The position numbers and the translations under genes are program-made. From assembly GCA_012845835.1 (NCBI GenBank), contig JABAKD010000006.1, positions 3,863,124 to 3,927,123 of the forward strand: a stretch of 64,000 bases of DNA, written 5' to 3'. Each line of letters starts with the position of its first letter. Position 1 is the stretch's first letter. Of the stretch, positions 1-11,090 are shown piece by piece. A model generated the notes under the pieces. It did not search any database, was not told where the DNA came from, and worked only from the letters and a program-made list of their open reading frames with translations. The stretch comes from Undaria pinnatifida (Eukaryota; Sar; Phaeophyceae; Laminariales; Alariaceae).

Positions 1-1432
1 GGTCACAAACTACGAGACAGAGAGACATTGCATATGCAGCACGGTGATTTGGCGGTACAGCGGTTTTAGTTCTTGTGGGCCGTCCACGAGAGAAGAGCCC
101 CATATGCATATGTACCATTTTGATTTTTTTGCCTAGTCCGTCCCTTTTTCTCCGCCGGCGCAGAGTTTTTTGGTGTGCTTTCTTCTGCAATGCGATCAGA
201 CTACCCGTCGGTATATTTTCAGCCGTGTGCCGGGCTCATGGGACGTCCGTGGCGCGAGCTATGGCCGCGGAAAGCCGCCGAGACTGGCTCTATTTTGCGG
301 GGTATGAGACGCTTCTGTCCCCGGGCAACCACACACTAGACGTATTTAAGCCTCGAGGTTAGGTCTTAAGTACTTCCAACTGGAAGAGCTAGGCCATTCG
401 ATACTTCGACCTTAAACGCATAAAAAAAACACCATATGTCTAAAACTCGAAATAGTGGTCTCTTTCAGTACGCATAAAAAGAAAAGCCGAGGAAAGATCA
501 AACTACTTGAAAATAGACTATGATATTTCTGCACTACTCCAGACGCAGATGGCAAGACGAGGATTTATGTCATGAGTCAGCACATGAGTGGGTGGAAACT
601 TCGAGAAAGACCCGCCCCTGCCCATGCTGTGCGAGCTTGAACAAACGGCCAAAACAAATAACTGGTGCCTGGCAAAAACATTGAGTGCTTCGTACTCCAT
701 ACTCGCTTCATATGTAGGATACCTCGCAGGCGTTTGCCGCCTTCGGTGTGCCTCAGTGTGGCAGTCAGTACAGCAGCACAGCAGGACTGGCCCTCAACCC
801 GGTTCAATTTCCACCCTCGAAATGTAGGCATCCGCGGGAAAGAGGCAACAGGGTTGTAAACTGCAGCAGCAGCTCCGGCCATGCGCTACGTCGGGCACAA
901 AAACCAAACAAAAAAAATGTGCCATCGAAAAATGACAGCCTCTCAGGACGAGAGAGCAGGAGCACGAGCGCGCGACGAACTATGCCAGTCCCAGTTCTCT
1001 GACCGCAGAGAACGCCAGGGTAGGAGGAGTCTCGCGGGCGTTTTCCACCGGCTAGTTGTGCTGTAGTTGGGTTGGCTGTTGGGGTGCTGGTTGTCTGTGT
1101 GTTGTGCTGTGTTGTTTTGTTTTGTGGTGTGTTTTGTGTGTGCGCTCGATCCTCGTGAATGAACAAGGACTCCTTTTCAAGTAACAGTACGTAGAGGCAT
1201 GACGCTCCACGAGAGTGGGTCGCCTCTGACCACCGCCAACGTTTCTGATGGTGTTGTACACGCAGGTTGATTAACCCGGGTTGGGGATACACCAAGCGGC
1301 TTGCTAGGTTGAGCGTTGCAATTACTGCGTGGGTGTTGTGCTGTGCTGCTGCTGCAGAGTGGCTGATGTTTCCTCGAGCTTTTGTCGTCTGAAATGCTGT
1401 TGTTTGCTGGAAAATACTCGGAAAATTGCTTC

Positions 1433-1472
1433 AAATATGCACTTGGGCCAAAATGTGCCCAAGTGCATATTT
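1433..1472. repeat. Perfect 16-bp hairpin
   Basis: The arms 1433-1448 and 1457-1472 are exact reverse complements (AAATATGCACTTGGGC and its complement) around an 8-base loop. No T-run follows, so it is not a classic terminator. It could be a cruciform-prone site or the centre of a small fold-back element; no function is shown. Confidence 0.75.
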
Positions 1473-1982
1473 TGGGAAAATCCACATCTCACCGTGGTCT
1501 GCCGTGGTCGTTAGGTCGATAAAATAGACCTATTTTTTAGACATTTAAAACACGATAGGGCTTAATTTGGTTTAGAGCCAAAAATATAGGCATATCGTCA
1601 GGCTTAAATACGTCTACTACTACTACACACGGTGGAACTTTAGTCCTCGCACGTACATCGGGGTGGCATCAAAATGTATTTGCGAGAGAATTTTCCCGCA
1701 CTGCTAGACGCGGGCGCGGTGTAGATGTACCCGCTGCAACGACGTGAACTATGTCATTACTGTGAGTTCTCCCTCACAATTGACACGGTGGTTACCATAC
1801 AGCAGTAGCGAAACCTGTATAAAGAGATATAAAGTAGCAACACAACTCAAGCAAAAGTAACGATGTGCACACAACAGACCATATCGGCAACAAACATCGG
1901 TATAAACTGTTTAACTGTTTAAGCGCGCGGGGAAAAATACTGGACACAGAAAACAAACAACAAATTGACACCAATGATTCCT

Positions 1983-2626
1983 CTAACAGCAGCGACAGCA
2001 GTACAAACGTAGAATTAATTGCTGCCACGCAGTTATACGGAGTGGACTTTCGAATAACTTATCACACCGAGCCTCAGCAATATCCCAACCCTCCTCCTCC
2101 AAATGTCTGTGATATCTTATATTATCTACATTCTTTCCACTACGCATCCCTCCGATATACACCTTCTGCATAAATACTTCATCATCAGTTGTAGTAGTCA
2201 TTCGACTTGCGTCGCCCCCGGGAGGCACGTGTCCACCTCCCGAAGGGGAACCTTGTACCCCATACCCCGGCAGCCTTGGTTGTTCCGGTGGCCGGTGCTG
2301 CACTCACCGCTTTCTTCCGACAACACGAGCTTCCACCCGGAAGTCCCAAGAAACACTTGTAGTTGAACGCGTTGGTGTGGCGTACAAAAACGAAGAACTT
2401 GGCCCTGCCCCCTCCTGTAGGTGGCACCACAGGTACCGAACGTAGCACGGTGATGTGTAGTGGGAAACGGAACGTAACAAAGCTTAGCTTCCAAGCTAAA
2501 GGGAAGCTGCAGCTGGGCAAGAATGGCTGAAGGGATGCCTCTGCTGTACGTAAGGGTACTCGATGTATGTCGCTGCTGTGAGACGTGCGCTGACCTTGTA
2601 CATCGTATTATTAGTCGGTGGCCCAT
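1983..2626 (-). other. Overlapping minus-strand open frames, unrecognised
   Basis: Three overlapping minus-strand frames of 106, 111 and 142 codons lie here. One contains KFFVFVRHTNAFNYKCFLG followed by a glycine/cysteine stretch, another starts MTTTTDDEVFMQKVYIGG. The base composition is closer to coding than the flanks, and fragments of a spliced gene are possible. No domain is recognisable and no exon chain with consistent phase could be built. Confidence 0.15.
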
Positions 2627-2934
2627 TAGTAAGCCACGTTACTATTGAGGTCGAGGTCGTAGGGTTGAATCTCGCGAGGAAATCTTTCTTACAAATCGAC
2701 AGGCCGAAAGAGCGAGAGCGTGAGTTGGAAAATTCGACGCCAATCGACGAGCGTAGAAAGCTGAAAAGTGATAATGCTGAACCCTACGCGCTATAAAACA
2801 GCAAATGAAGGCTAGTACCGGGGGGAGGAAGGGAAGACCCCTGTGACCGCTGCTTGTCCAGAAGGTCGCTGAGGGTAAAACCCGTCAAGAGCTGAGTTTG
2901 AGAGTAGAAGTGATGCAAGAGGCCATCTCTTTTA

Positions 2935-3400
2935 ATATACTGATTCTGACAACCGAACATGGGGGTTTGTGCACCTTCGCAGGCGTATTTGACCCGGGGA
3001 ACGGGAAAATCGGACCCGCATTTCTTCAAGTTTAGCTTGGTTTTTTTTCCGAGACGCATCCAACGGCGTTTTGCCGTTTCTGCAGAGTATCAGTTTGAAT
3101 TGTATTTAAAAATGTCGCGCATCGCAAAACCAGTTTCGGATAGATATCGCAGTTTCTTCCGAATAAAGGGCCTTTTTTTCGGATAAGTAGCATCCGGAAC
3201 TGATTTTGCGGCAACTGCGGTGTATCGACAAAAAAAAACTCCCATCCTCAAGAAACGGGTCACGTCGTTGGATGCGCCTCGCCAAAAGGCTTGGCGGACT
3301 TTGAGAAGAGTGGACCCGATTCTTCAGTTCCCCGGGTCAAGCTCGCCTGCAAAGGTGCTGAAACGTCCATTTTTGGTTTTCAGAATCAGTTTATTGTTAG
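2935..3400. repeat. Imperfect inverted repeat (fold-back element)
   Basis: About 2935-3065 and 3265-3400 are imperfect reverse complements, sharing a CCCGGG-centred segment next to a TTGGATGCG block and, at the outer side, CAGAATCAGT. The ~200 bp between them are AT-rich. The layout suits a non-autonomous DNA transposon, but no target-site duplication was seen. The outer part near 2815-2900 resembles 61520-61620, so the family is dispersed. Confidence 0.5.
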
Positions 3401-3980
3401 AGCTGGCCACTTACTTACTAGTCGGCACATCCGGAGGTCGCCCTCGGCATATTCTCCCATCTCTCAGCTATCCTCAGCTCTTAATTGCCGGCAGGTAAAG
3501 AAGAATCCGGACCGATCCGTGGTGTGATCCTTTTCTCCTCTTTGACGTGCAAGATACATTCTGCAGATGATAGTCGCGTAACTACAGCAGTATGTAGGCC
3601 TGATCCCTTTCTAGTCAACATATACACATATACACACAGGCGATCCATGAAATGAAACGGAGCCCACCGGTGTTTTACTGTATGTACCCTTGCCTGCTGC
3701 TGGCCTACCTCGAGAGACAGAGAGGCACGCTGTGTTGCTTAGTTGGCCAAACTGTCGTTCTTTTATCACGAGCATTCGAAGTGCGGTGTACATCAGCTGC
3801 GGCGGTACGGTGCCTTCTGCTGTCTACTGCTGTACATGCGGTATGCTGCTGCCGTGCTGCTGCTGCCATGGCTCTTCGCAGTAGCAATCGTAGTTTGCAG
3901 CAGACGTTTTGAGAGTACTACTGTACGCCAAGAGCATCATAAAAGTCTAGACTCGTACAGCATCCCAACGGTATCGTAGT

Positions 3981-4315
3981 GACAGCACATGCTACGGTTA
4001 GAGGTGCACCCTTTGTTCTCTGAGGCTCCTAACCACTTGAGGATCTTTATACCCCTCTCAGGCTAAAACTGGTTTTGAGCAGGCTAAAAATGGAAATCGA
4101 TGAACAAACCATGGCCTACGTATACTACAATCAAGTACTACCGCAAAATAAGGATGAAATTCCGGCGATTTTGGGTTAACGTATTTACATCTGGAAACCC
4201 TTTTGGGGGACAAATTTACTTGAATTTAGTATGGGGAGGGATGTTGGGGTTCTAAAGACCCATTATTCAGAGCCATTTTTTGTCAGAAAATGCTACCTCT
4301 ATCGTAGCTCGCACC
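3981..4315. mobile_element. Degenerate MITE family A member
   Basis: The left end carries a version of the family A terminal repeat (ATGCTACGGTTAGAGGTGC) and the right end CTACCTCTATCGTAGC. Inside are the family's shared blocks: GAGGCTCCT, a CCATGGCCTACGTATAC block, and GGGTTAACG followed by an ACTGGAAACCC module. It is longer than intact copies (about 270 bp) because of the extra ACTGGAAACCC/TACTTGAA module, which also occurs near 5520, 7385 and 7685. No clean target duplication was seen. Confidence 0.5.
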
Positions 4316-5124
4316 TAAATGCGTCATGGCATTGACCGTGGTTGCCGCTTTGGAGCTTAACCTTTTTAGCACCGAACGCCCGACATGGGGACATAGCACT
4401 TGGAGTTGGGCTAGAAGTTAAGAGTTGGAAATGGGGTAAGAGAAAAAAACGTTGAGACAGTTAGCATTACAGCATCGACGTCGCGAAGCAGGCCGAACTG
4501 CTGAGAGGGGGGGCGTGCCCGAAATGCAATGCTGGAGGCTAAACAAACACGCGCGCACCATGACGATACCCGTACTGCTTCAGGCTCTTCCTGGACGCTT
4601 GATAACATCGCAATCGAGTCGTTTTTTTGTTCGCTACCTGGTGGACTTCAGTCAAGTGGCAAAATAGTTCAAAATCTCGATTTGCCTGGTACACTTGTCG
4701 ATGGAGTCTGCCGGCATCACCAAGTCTAGCAGTGCTCGGGTCATTTCTGAGGTGCCTTTGCCGGCTTTAGCACATGAAACAGCCCAGACAAATTTCCAAA
4801 AATGTCATTTCTTGCTGATTTTTGCGCGTATGGATTTTTCCGGAGACGTAGCCGTGCGTAAACATTGACGGGATGATGAAGTATGCATACAGAATTTTCT
4901 ACAAATATGCAGAGTGTGTCGACCCAACCTATCCCTAACCCTATAGCCCTAGCGCTAACGCTCACCCTAACCCCAAACCTAGTCCAGGGTATGGCTCGAC
5001 CCGAGCGCGGATTCGCCGCGCGTTTTAGACAGTGCTGAAAAAAAGATGCGGACCTTAGCAAGAAATCACAATACTTTTGGTGAATTATCTGGTAGTTTTG
5101 TGTGTCGAGAAAACGGCAAAGGCT

Positions 5125-5367
5125 GCTTTCGTTTCTTGCCACGCTGTGGGCGCAGCGAAAAGCCGGGGAATACCGGGTTCCGTCGAAACGGTGATCGTCC
5201 CTCTGTTGATTTGTTCAGTCACCAACAGTTTGATCAGGGTGCGAGCCTCCACCCTGATCCTGATCCAACTGTTGGTATCTGGACAGATTGACACAAGCAC
5301 AGCCACCGTTTTGTCCGAACCTGACGTCCCCGGGTTTTTTACCGCACCCCAACGTGGCAAGAAATGA
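5125..5367. repeat. Short fold-back element with ~115-bp arms
   Basis: The left arm begins TTTCTTGCCACG and the right arm ends with its complement CGTGGCAAGAAA; the arms stay alignable through a CCGGG block, AAACGGTG and an AACAGTT-GATCAGG block at the centre. There is almost no loop. A diverged relative with AACAGTTGGAATAG, GACACAAGCAC and TCCGAACCTG lies at about 5690-5880. Confidence 0.6.
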
Positions 5368-5689
5368 CGGGCACTGCTGGATGTGGTGATGCCGGCCAAA
5401 ATCCGTCGACGACTGTGCATGACCGTCAGCGAATCGTAACCAGGAGGGTGCGGAAACCGTATCCGCGTGTCCTTCCTGGGATCGCCCCTCACATAGATGA
5501 ATACCTGGTACCATTATCGCTTTCACAACTGGAAACCCTTTTTTGGGACAAAATACTTGAAGCTGGTATAGGGAGTGATTTTGGGGCTCTAATTGGGTGA
5601 ACACGGTCGCTTTCAAACTGACTACGAACAATACTGCTGTGGTGCTGTATTAATAATCTAGAGTGTGGTATTCTTTACGTACTCATGTA

Positions 5690-5880
5690 CTCATGGCATG
5701 GCCAGGCGAGGGTCGTTGCCTCGCCCTGATGCAACATTTGGTTACTAGACAGATCGACATAAACGTTTCCTTTCCTCGCGCTGATCAAACAGTTGGAATA
5801 GTGGGCAGACGGACACAAGCACACCTGCCGTTTCTTCGTCCGAACCTGGTTGATATATGTCCCCGTCCCTTTCGCTGCGC
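5690..5880. repeat. Diverged relative of the 5125-5367 fold-back
   Basis: It shares the GATCAAACAGTTGG, GACACAAGCAC and TCCGAACCTG blocks in the same order as the right arm of the element at 5125-5367. The opposite arm is poorly preserved. A 15-bp unit (CTCTACCGACGAGTC and close variants) is repeated three times just downstream at 5937-5984. Confidence 0.4.
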
Positions 5881-6000
5881 ACACAACGCAGCTAGAAGTG
5901 AACCGAGCTTTGCTAGATTTGTTGATGCCAGAAAACTCTACCGACGAGTCAAACTCTATCGACGAGTCAAACTCTACCGACGAGTGATTGATTCTACGTT

Positions 6001-6230
6001 AGCCCCCCAAAAAAATCCGCGATTTTCTTTAACGAATGTTTCATGGCTGCTCGACACGAGGACGAATGCCATGAAATATGTATTTGTTGACGTATTTTCT
6101 TGTTCGCACAGGACCATCGAACGATGAGGTCGAGGTGCCAAGGGGCACCGTATTTCAGGAGATACGTCCGGGAGCTGGATTTTAGACCGGCGATTTCGTT
6201 GAAGAAACGTTAGGAAGGCTACCGTAAATT
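6001..6230. repeat. Dispersed repeat family C, copy 1
   Basis: The same ~230-bp sequence occurs at 58575-58805 and 62915-63155. Shared landmarks in order are a poly-C/poly-A start, a GCGATTTTCTTT block, ATGGCTGCTCGACACGAGGA, GATGAGGTCG, TTTCAGGAGATAC, CCGGGAGCTGG, ACCGGCGATTT and CTACCGT. Two of the three copies are joined to family A sequence, so this may be a module of a larger composite element. Confidence 0.6.
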
Positions 6231-7169
6231 GACTCGACTCAGCCGTGCTACGTCAGGAGTTGCACTTTTGAGCCCAAGCGTTTCTCAACACTGACGGAGC
6301 TGCTGAACTGCGGCGCCACCGAATATCTTCGAGTCTGATGTGCGTTTTACCGGGCCTTTTTCACGGGTCGCATCACTTGACGCGAGTCGGGTCGGGTCCG
6401 GTCCGGGTGATCCGACCCCACCCGTGAGCATTGGAAACCGCCTGACCCGACCCGCCTCGACCTTGCTCGACCCGTGGATTTTCGAACCCCTATGAACCGA
6501 CCTCCGACTCGACCTGCAAGAGTTTGTAAGCCTCCTGACCCGAACCGCGGGTCGGCTCACGAACCGTGAAATGCCCTACTTTTTACGATGGTATTCGTTA
6601 GGTGACTACCTAGCCCGTGGGGTTGTGTATTTGGCTTTCGCTTAATTTTTTTATTTGTGGAAGGTGGTTGGGTGAGGTATGGAGCTCTCAAGTGAAAAAC
6701 TCCCCCACCTCGGACAGGTCACGATCTAGATCATATACAGATCATCCGTATCATATGCAGTAGATGATGTATCTCTGTTGTAATATGTTGTGCGGGATCT
6801 GTGTATATAGATTTCTGATCGAAAACCTTGGAAACAGTTACTAGCTCATGCAGATGGTACGGCTCCCACATAGCATGAGCTAGATCATACAATATCTCCC
6901 TGAACTATCTAGATCATCAAGTGGAGATCGGTGAGCTCTGTCCGGCGTGTGAAGCTTCGGATGATGTAGGCGCTATGTACTGTACGCCGATACCGTAGCG
7001 CGCGTCGAGTGTGCTCGCCAGATCGCGAGTTTTAATTAGAAGGTGGAGCGGAAACTGTATCCGCGTACACGCCGTGGTCCTGCCGTCGACGCCATGACGA
7101 GGGGGTGATCCCCGGTTCGACTCGACGTCTGAAGCTCCGTACAAAACCGGGTACCTTTTCATTAGCGGT

Positions 7170-7530
7170 GCATTTTATGACACATGCTACTTACTGTAAA
7201 GGTGCACTCTTTTGTTTTGCTGAGGCTCCTGGCCTAGGGACCTCTATGATATACCCCATCTGAGGAAAAGGCTGATGTTGAGTAACGCTGAAAGTGCACC
7301 CCGGTTACCAATTCCATGCCCTAGGTATTAACGAAAACAACGTTTGCGAAAAAAAAAATGGAATCCCGGCTGTTTCGGGTTAACGCCTTTACAACTGGAA
7401 ACCCTTCCTTTTTACAAATTTACTTGGAGCTAGTATAGGGAGAGATTTTGGGGCTCTAAAGAGATTATAAGGAAGGCTCGACGTCGTTCAGAAAATGTTT
7501 TGCGGGAAAATTCTACGTCTACCTCGTAGC
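7170..7530. mobile_element. Degenerate MITE family A member
   Basis: The left end has ATGCTACTTACTGTAAAGGTGCAC and the right end CTACCTCGTAGCATGCGG, decayed forms of the family A termini. The internal order (GAGGCTCCT, CCATGCCCTAGGTATTA, GGGTTAACG, ACTGGAAACCC, GGGGCTCTAAAG, GTCGTTCAGAAAATG) matches the copy at 3981-4315. It lies just upstream of the eIF4E exons. Confidence 0.45.
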
Positions 7531-7970
7531 ATGCGGTCTTATACTTGAAAAGAAAATGCATTCTCTTCTCCCTCCCCCCGGCTTTCTCGATGTCTAAAGC
7601 CCCGTCAAAAGTAGGTATGCACCTTGATACGTTTCACAAGTAAAACAAATGCGCTCTTCCTTCCCCCCACCGCTCTTTTCGTTTAAATTTACTTGAACTT
7701 AGTATAGGGAAGGATCTTGGGGCTCTCAAGGGGTTAAGGAAGGCTCCACGTCGTTCAGACAATATTTTTTGCCGAAATGTTGTACCTCTACCTGGTAGCA
7801 TGCAGTCTTATACATAAACATGCCCCCTTCTCCCCCCCCCCCCCCCCTCCCCCCCGCGGCTTTCTCGACGTCCAAAGTCCCGTCAAAGTTAGGTATGCAC
7901 CTTCATACGATTCAATAAAACAAATGCACTCTACTTCCTTCCCCCCACCGCGTTTTTCGTTAAAACAAAC
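7530..7970 (+). repeat. Duplicated polypyrimidine region before an eIF4E acceptor
   Basis: The segment 7530-7690 is copied at 7797-7970. Both hold AGCATGC-GTCTTATAC, GGCTTTCTCGA, AGGTATGCACCTT and CTTCCCCCCACCGC followed by a TTTTCGTT block. The second copy ends at the functional acceptor AG (7977-7978). The first copy has no exon behind it, so it is an upstream duplicate of the splice-acceptor region. Confidence 0.6.
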
Positions 7971-7978
7971 GAAAACAG

Positions 7979-10128
7979 GCGAGCGAGGGAAGGGGCAAGT
8001 CGGGAGCCGACTGGGGGAGCAACATGCAGAGCTTGTCGGAGTTCTCGACCGTGGAAGACTTCTGGAAGGTCTACAACAACGTGCCCAAGCCGAGCCAGGT
8101 GACACGCTGGCTGCTGCCTGGGGAGGACGGGAAAAGCAGAGAGGGGTGGGGGGGGGCGAGTAAAGGAGGGGGGGGGGGGGAAGACGAGAGGGATGAGGGG
8201 AAGGGAGAGCTAGATGATGGAGCTGTTGTTCATTTTTTGCCACTACCTCGTATTGCGTACCAGGTACGCTGGGGTAAGTAATCCTCACCCCTCTCACCCC
8301 CTTCACCCCCCCCCCCCCCGCGCGCCCACTCCACCGCCTTCGAAGGTGATGTTCGATGGCACGATTCACAAGAAAGTGGGTGACCGCCAAATCGACTCGT
8401 ACAGCATCTTCAAGAAGGGCATCAGGCCCGAGTGGGAAGACCCGCAGAACGACAAGGGAGGGGAGTGGCAGAGCCGCAGCAAGATGCCCTGCCAGGCTCT
8501 CGACCTGTTCTGGGTAAGAACCAGCAAGCAGGCGTTTTTGCGGTTTTTTGTAAGGGGGACAGGAAAACAGAGTTTTTTTGGAGGGGGGGATGAGGTTAAC
8601 AGGCGTTTTGAGGGGAGTAAGGGGAGAGGATGTAGCGAAGAGGTGTTTTCTCGGGAGAGGGGGGGGGGGGGGTGTAGCACAACACGAAAGAGGGGGGGTG
8701 GCAGAGCCGCAGCAAGACGACCTCCCAGCCCTAGCAGCCTCTAGACTTGTGATTAGAAGCAGCGAAAATGGGGGTTTTGTTGGTGTTGGTATTGCTATTT
8801 CTGTTGCTGTTGGTGTTTTTTTTCCTACTGTTGCTGTTTTCGTTGTCTATTGTCACAGATCCATGCAATTTTGCGATGTAGCAGATACCCAAAAAGCTCC
8901 TTGTGAGCCCTTGGTGCACGCAGCGTCTGCCTGGTCGGTGAGAACCCGACGTGCTCCGTCCCGATATTGTATGGATGCGGAGGTCTATCGTCTTGCAGGC
9001 AACGGTCATGCATGGCAATGCTTATGTCCCCCACACCCCGCCGCCACGGTGCTCCGTCTCGAAAGGGATGCGTGGTCAACGGTCAAATGACTAAGGCAAG
9101 CAACACATGAGTACGCCCCCCCTTATATGCCCCCCTTAACATGCCCCCCCCGCCCTCTGGAAATGGCCACACCAAAAAACAAATAATCCATTCGAAGGTG
9201 TCATCCGAAGTTCAAGAAAGTACGCACAAGGTGCGGAAGTCCGCCTCACGAGTGGTTCTTAGTAGGATGCAGCTCGCCCTTCATGCGATTCGCCGAACAC
9301 CACACGGCGCTTCGCTCTTGGTGCACGCGATGTCTCCCTGGTCGGTGAAAACCCGACGTGCTCCGTCCTGACATTGTAGATATGCGAGGATCTATGGCTA
9401 TGCATAAAATGAGTACCCCCCCCCCCCCCCCCCCCCCAAACGCCTCCTTATAACCCCGTCGCGCAGGAGAACATGGTTCTAGGGCTAGTCGGCGAGACCA
9501 TCGACGTGGGAGACGAGATATGCGGGGCACGGGTTGTGGACAAGTCTAAGGGACAGAACAACGTCTACCGATTCGAGCTTTGGCTCAAGACTACAGACCA
9601 CAGCACCGCTGACAGGTGGGTGGGATGGGTGCGCGACGATCGTGTGATTGTATCCAGAAGCGCGTCTCACGTACCCCTCTGTCCCGAGCACACAAAGATT
9701 ACTTCGTGTTGGTATGAAAATTCAAACTATCATTACGTTTCCGGACAAGAGTCTATTGGACAACACCCATCCATCGGTCAACTACGGACTTTATGCACGC
9801 GCGCGTGCATACGCGTGCATACGCGTGCATGATTACCCCCTGCTCCGGCATGGCACCCTTGTCCCACTCAGACCAGATCCCAATGCTACTCGAGAGGCTT
9901 AACACGTACGTGGTACCAGGGGCCTGGTACCTGGTAGTATTTGTTTAACCTTGAACCCCCCTCCTTCCCTCCATCTCTCTCCCCCCCCCTCCGTTTTTTT
10001 CGGTTTAACGCATGTATCGAAAATGCCGTTACAGGCTGCTGCAACGCCTCACGGCGTGTTTGAGCGAAAGAAACCTGTACGCAAAAGCTATGCCGAGCTT
10101 CGAATGGAAATCGCACAGCGGGCGGTGA
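7979..10128 (+). CDS. EIF4E: eIF4E cap-binding translation initiation factor (5' exon missing)
   Basis: This protein binds the mRNA 5' cap in the cytoplasm and recruits eIF4G. Four exons fit with matching phase: 7979-8098, 8346-8513, 9467-9615 and 10035-10128, stop TGA at 10126. They give 176 residues. Visible landmarks are the first cap-stacking Trp in ADWGSNMQ, TVEDFWKVYN (Trp73-equivalent), IRPEWEDPQNDKGGEW (Trp102/Glu103-equivalents) and FELWLKT (Trp166-equivalent). All cap-contact residues therefore look intact, which favours a canonical class. The Trp73-Trp102 spacing is 40 residues against 28 in human eIF4E, an insertion of about 12 that begins exactly at the 8098/8346 splice junction. 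The short C-terminus ends FEWKSHSGR. The 5' exon encoding the N-terminal HPL...W..W region was not found upstream. The first listed exon starts right after an acceptor (AAAACAG). The third intron holds SINE-like copies with poly(C) tails, the nearest tail about 30 bp before exon 9467. Confidence 0.9.
8694..8750 (+). repeat. Partial copy of eIF4E exon 8346-8513 in the next intron
   Basis: GGCAGAGCCGCAGCAAGA from the exon (8467 on) recurs at 8699, followed by a drifting match to the exon's last 30 bases (CCTCCCAGCCCTAGCAG against CCCTGCCAGGCTCTCG). Reading frame and donor site are lost. It is one of the exon echoes described in the findings. Confidence 0.7.
8870..9130 (+). mobile_element. SINE-like fragment joined to a LINE-tail fragment
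   Basis: The first half holds CCTTGGTGCACGCAGCGTC and CTGGTCGGTGAGAACCCGAC, diagnostic of the SINE-like family. The second half (about 9060-9115) holds GGATGCGTGGTCAACGGTC and AAGGCAAGCAACACATGAG before a C-run, which matches the 3' end of the LINE at 17314-18050. It lies inside an eIF4E intron, sense to the gene. Confidence 0.6.
9150..9438 (+). mobile_element. SINE-like element with poly(C) tail
   Basis: A nearly full copy reads on the plus strand: GGCCACACCA start, AGTACGCACAAGGTGCGGAA, CGGCGCTTCGCTCTTGGTGC, GGTGAAAACCCGACGTGCTC, then AAAATGAGTA followed by an unbroken run of 22 C. Other copies in the window share this order and end. It sits in an eIF4E intron and its C-tail almost abuts the next splice acceptor. 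Confidence 0.75.
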
Positions 10129-10300
10129 TGACGCGGTGTCTCAACCTTCCGCATAAGACTTGCTCTTATCAACTGTCAAAGATCACGAGTTCGTGACAAA
10201 GTTGATGAAATGGGCGTTTTTGTCACTTTTGTTGTTTTGTTTTTAGTCGGGTTTTTTCTTTTATTTCTCGTTTTTGTTTTCTGTCACAAAAGGAACTTGT

Positions 10301-10680
10301 GGTAAAAAGCTATGTCAAGCTTCGAATGGAAGTCTAAGGGTTAGGCAGTGATGATGACGCTTCGAGGCCTCACGGTGGCGATGATAATGACGCTTCGAAT
10401 AGAATTCTCGCGGTGGGTGATGATGATGACGCGGTGTCTGCGTCTCATATCATACATACGATACAGCTTCTTGAACAGGGTCGCTCTTAGCGACGGCAAA
10501 AAAAAACACGAGCCGTGACAAAATTGCAGATCCGAACATATCCCTTCGTTTCTTTTCGTCAATGTTGTTTGTAGCTTGCTCTTGTTTGTCACGAAAGGCA
10601 TCTGTAATCTCAAAGCTATGTCAAGCTTCAAATAAACGTCGCACGGCGAGCGGTGATGATGACGTGGTGGCGGTTCCTCG
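10301..10680 (+). repeat. Tandem copies of the eIF4E terminal exon
   Basis: The end of the last exon (AAAAGCTATGCCGAGCTTCG, then the stop and GGTGATGACGCGGTG) recurs at 10301-10361, weakly at 10385-10440, and again at 10607-10676. The spacer between copies also repeats (a GAGTTCGTGACAAA block and TGTCAC-AAAGG). The copies would end in SSFEWKSK-stop and SSFK-stop. They form a decayed tandem duplication of the gene's 3' end. Confidence 0.75.
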
Positions 10681-10897
10681 AGTATTGTGTGCACACGACA
10701 CGGCTTCTCGACCTTTTGCGTAGCCCCTTTAGAACCTCAAAATCACTAAATGGTGGAATGCTTCGTGTGTATGCTACAGTAGATGCTTTGTCGAAGTGTT
10801 GGCAATGTAGTCCCAGTTGGTACGGCTCCGGTGAAAGACCTGAACGGCGCTGTGCCCTGCCCTCAAGCACGCTTCCTTTACAAGAACAAGCCTGTTC

Positions 10898-11090
10898 CAA
10901 GTACTACTTCGTCCTTCCAAGTATAATTTCGTCCTTCCAAGCATTACTTCGTGTCCTTCCAAGTAGTATGTAGTCCTTCCAAGCATTACTTCATCCTTCC
11001 AAGCATTACTTCATCCTTCCAAGTATTACGCCGTCCTTCCAAGCAGTGCTGCGTCCTTCCAAGTATCATGCCGTCCTTCCAAGTGTTACG
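10898..11090. repeat. 20-bp tandem repeat
   Basis: About nine copies of a GTCCTTCCAAGTATTACTTC-like unit follow one another with variants AGCATT, AGCAGT and AGTATC. It is a minisatellite; no coding role is apparent. Confidence 0.85.

Larger units (their letters stand above)
1..2810. other. Stretch without a recognisable gene
   Basis: I see no exon that I can assign here. The first ~60 bases resemble 44517-44578 (VTNYET followed by HC and VIW can be read in both), so the window may open inside a dispersed repeat or a decayed gene fragment. Around 1060-1140 there is a GT-rich low-complexity run. Open frames exist on both strands but lack family motifs. Confidence 0.4.
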
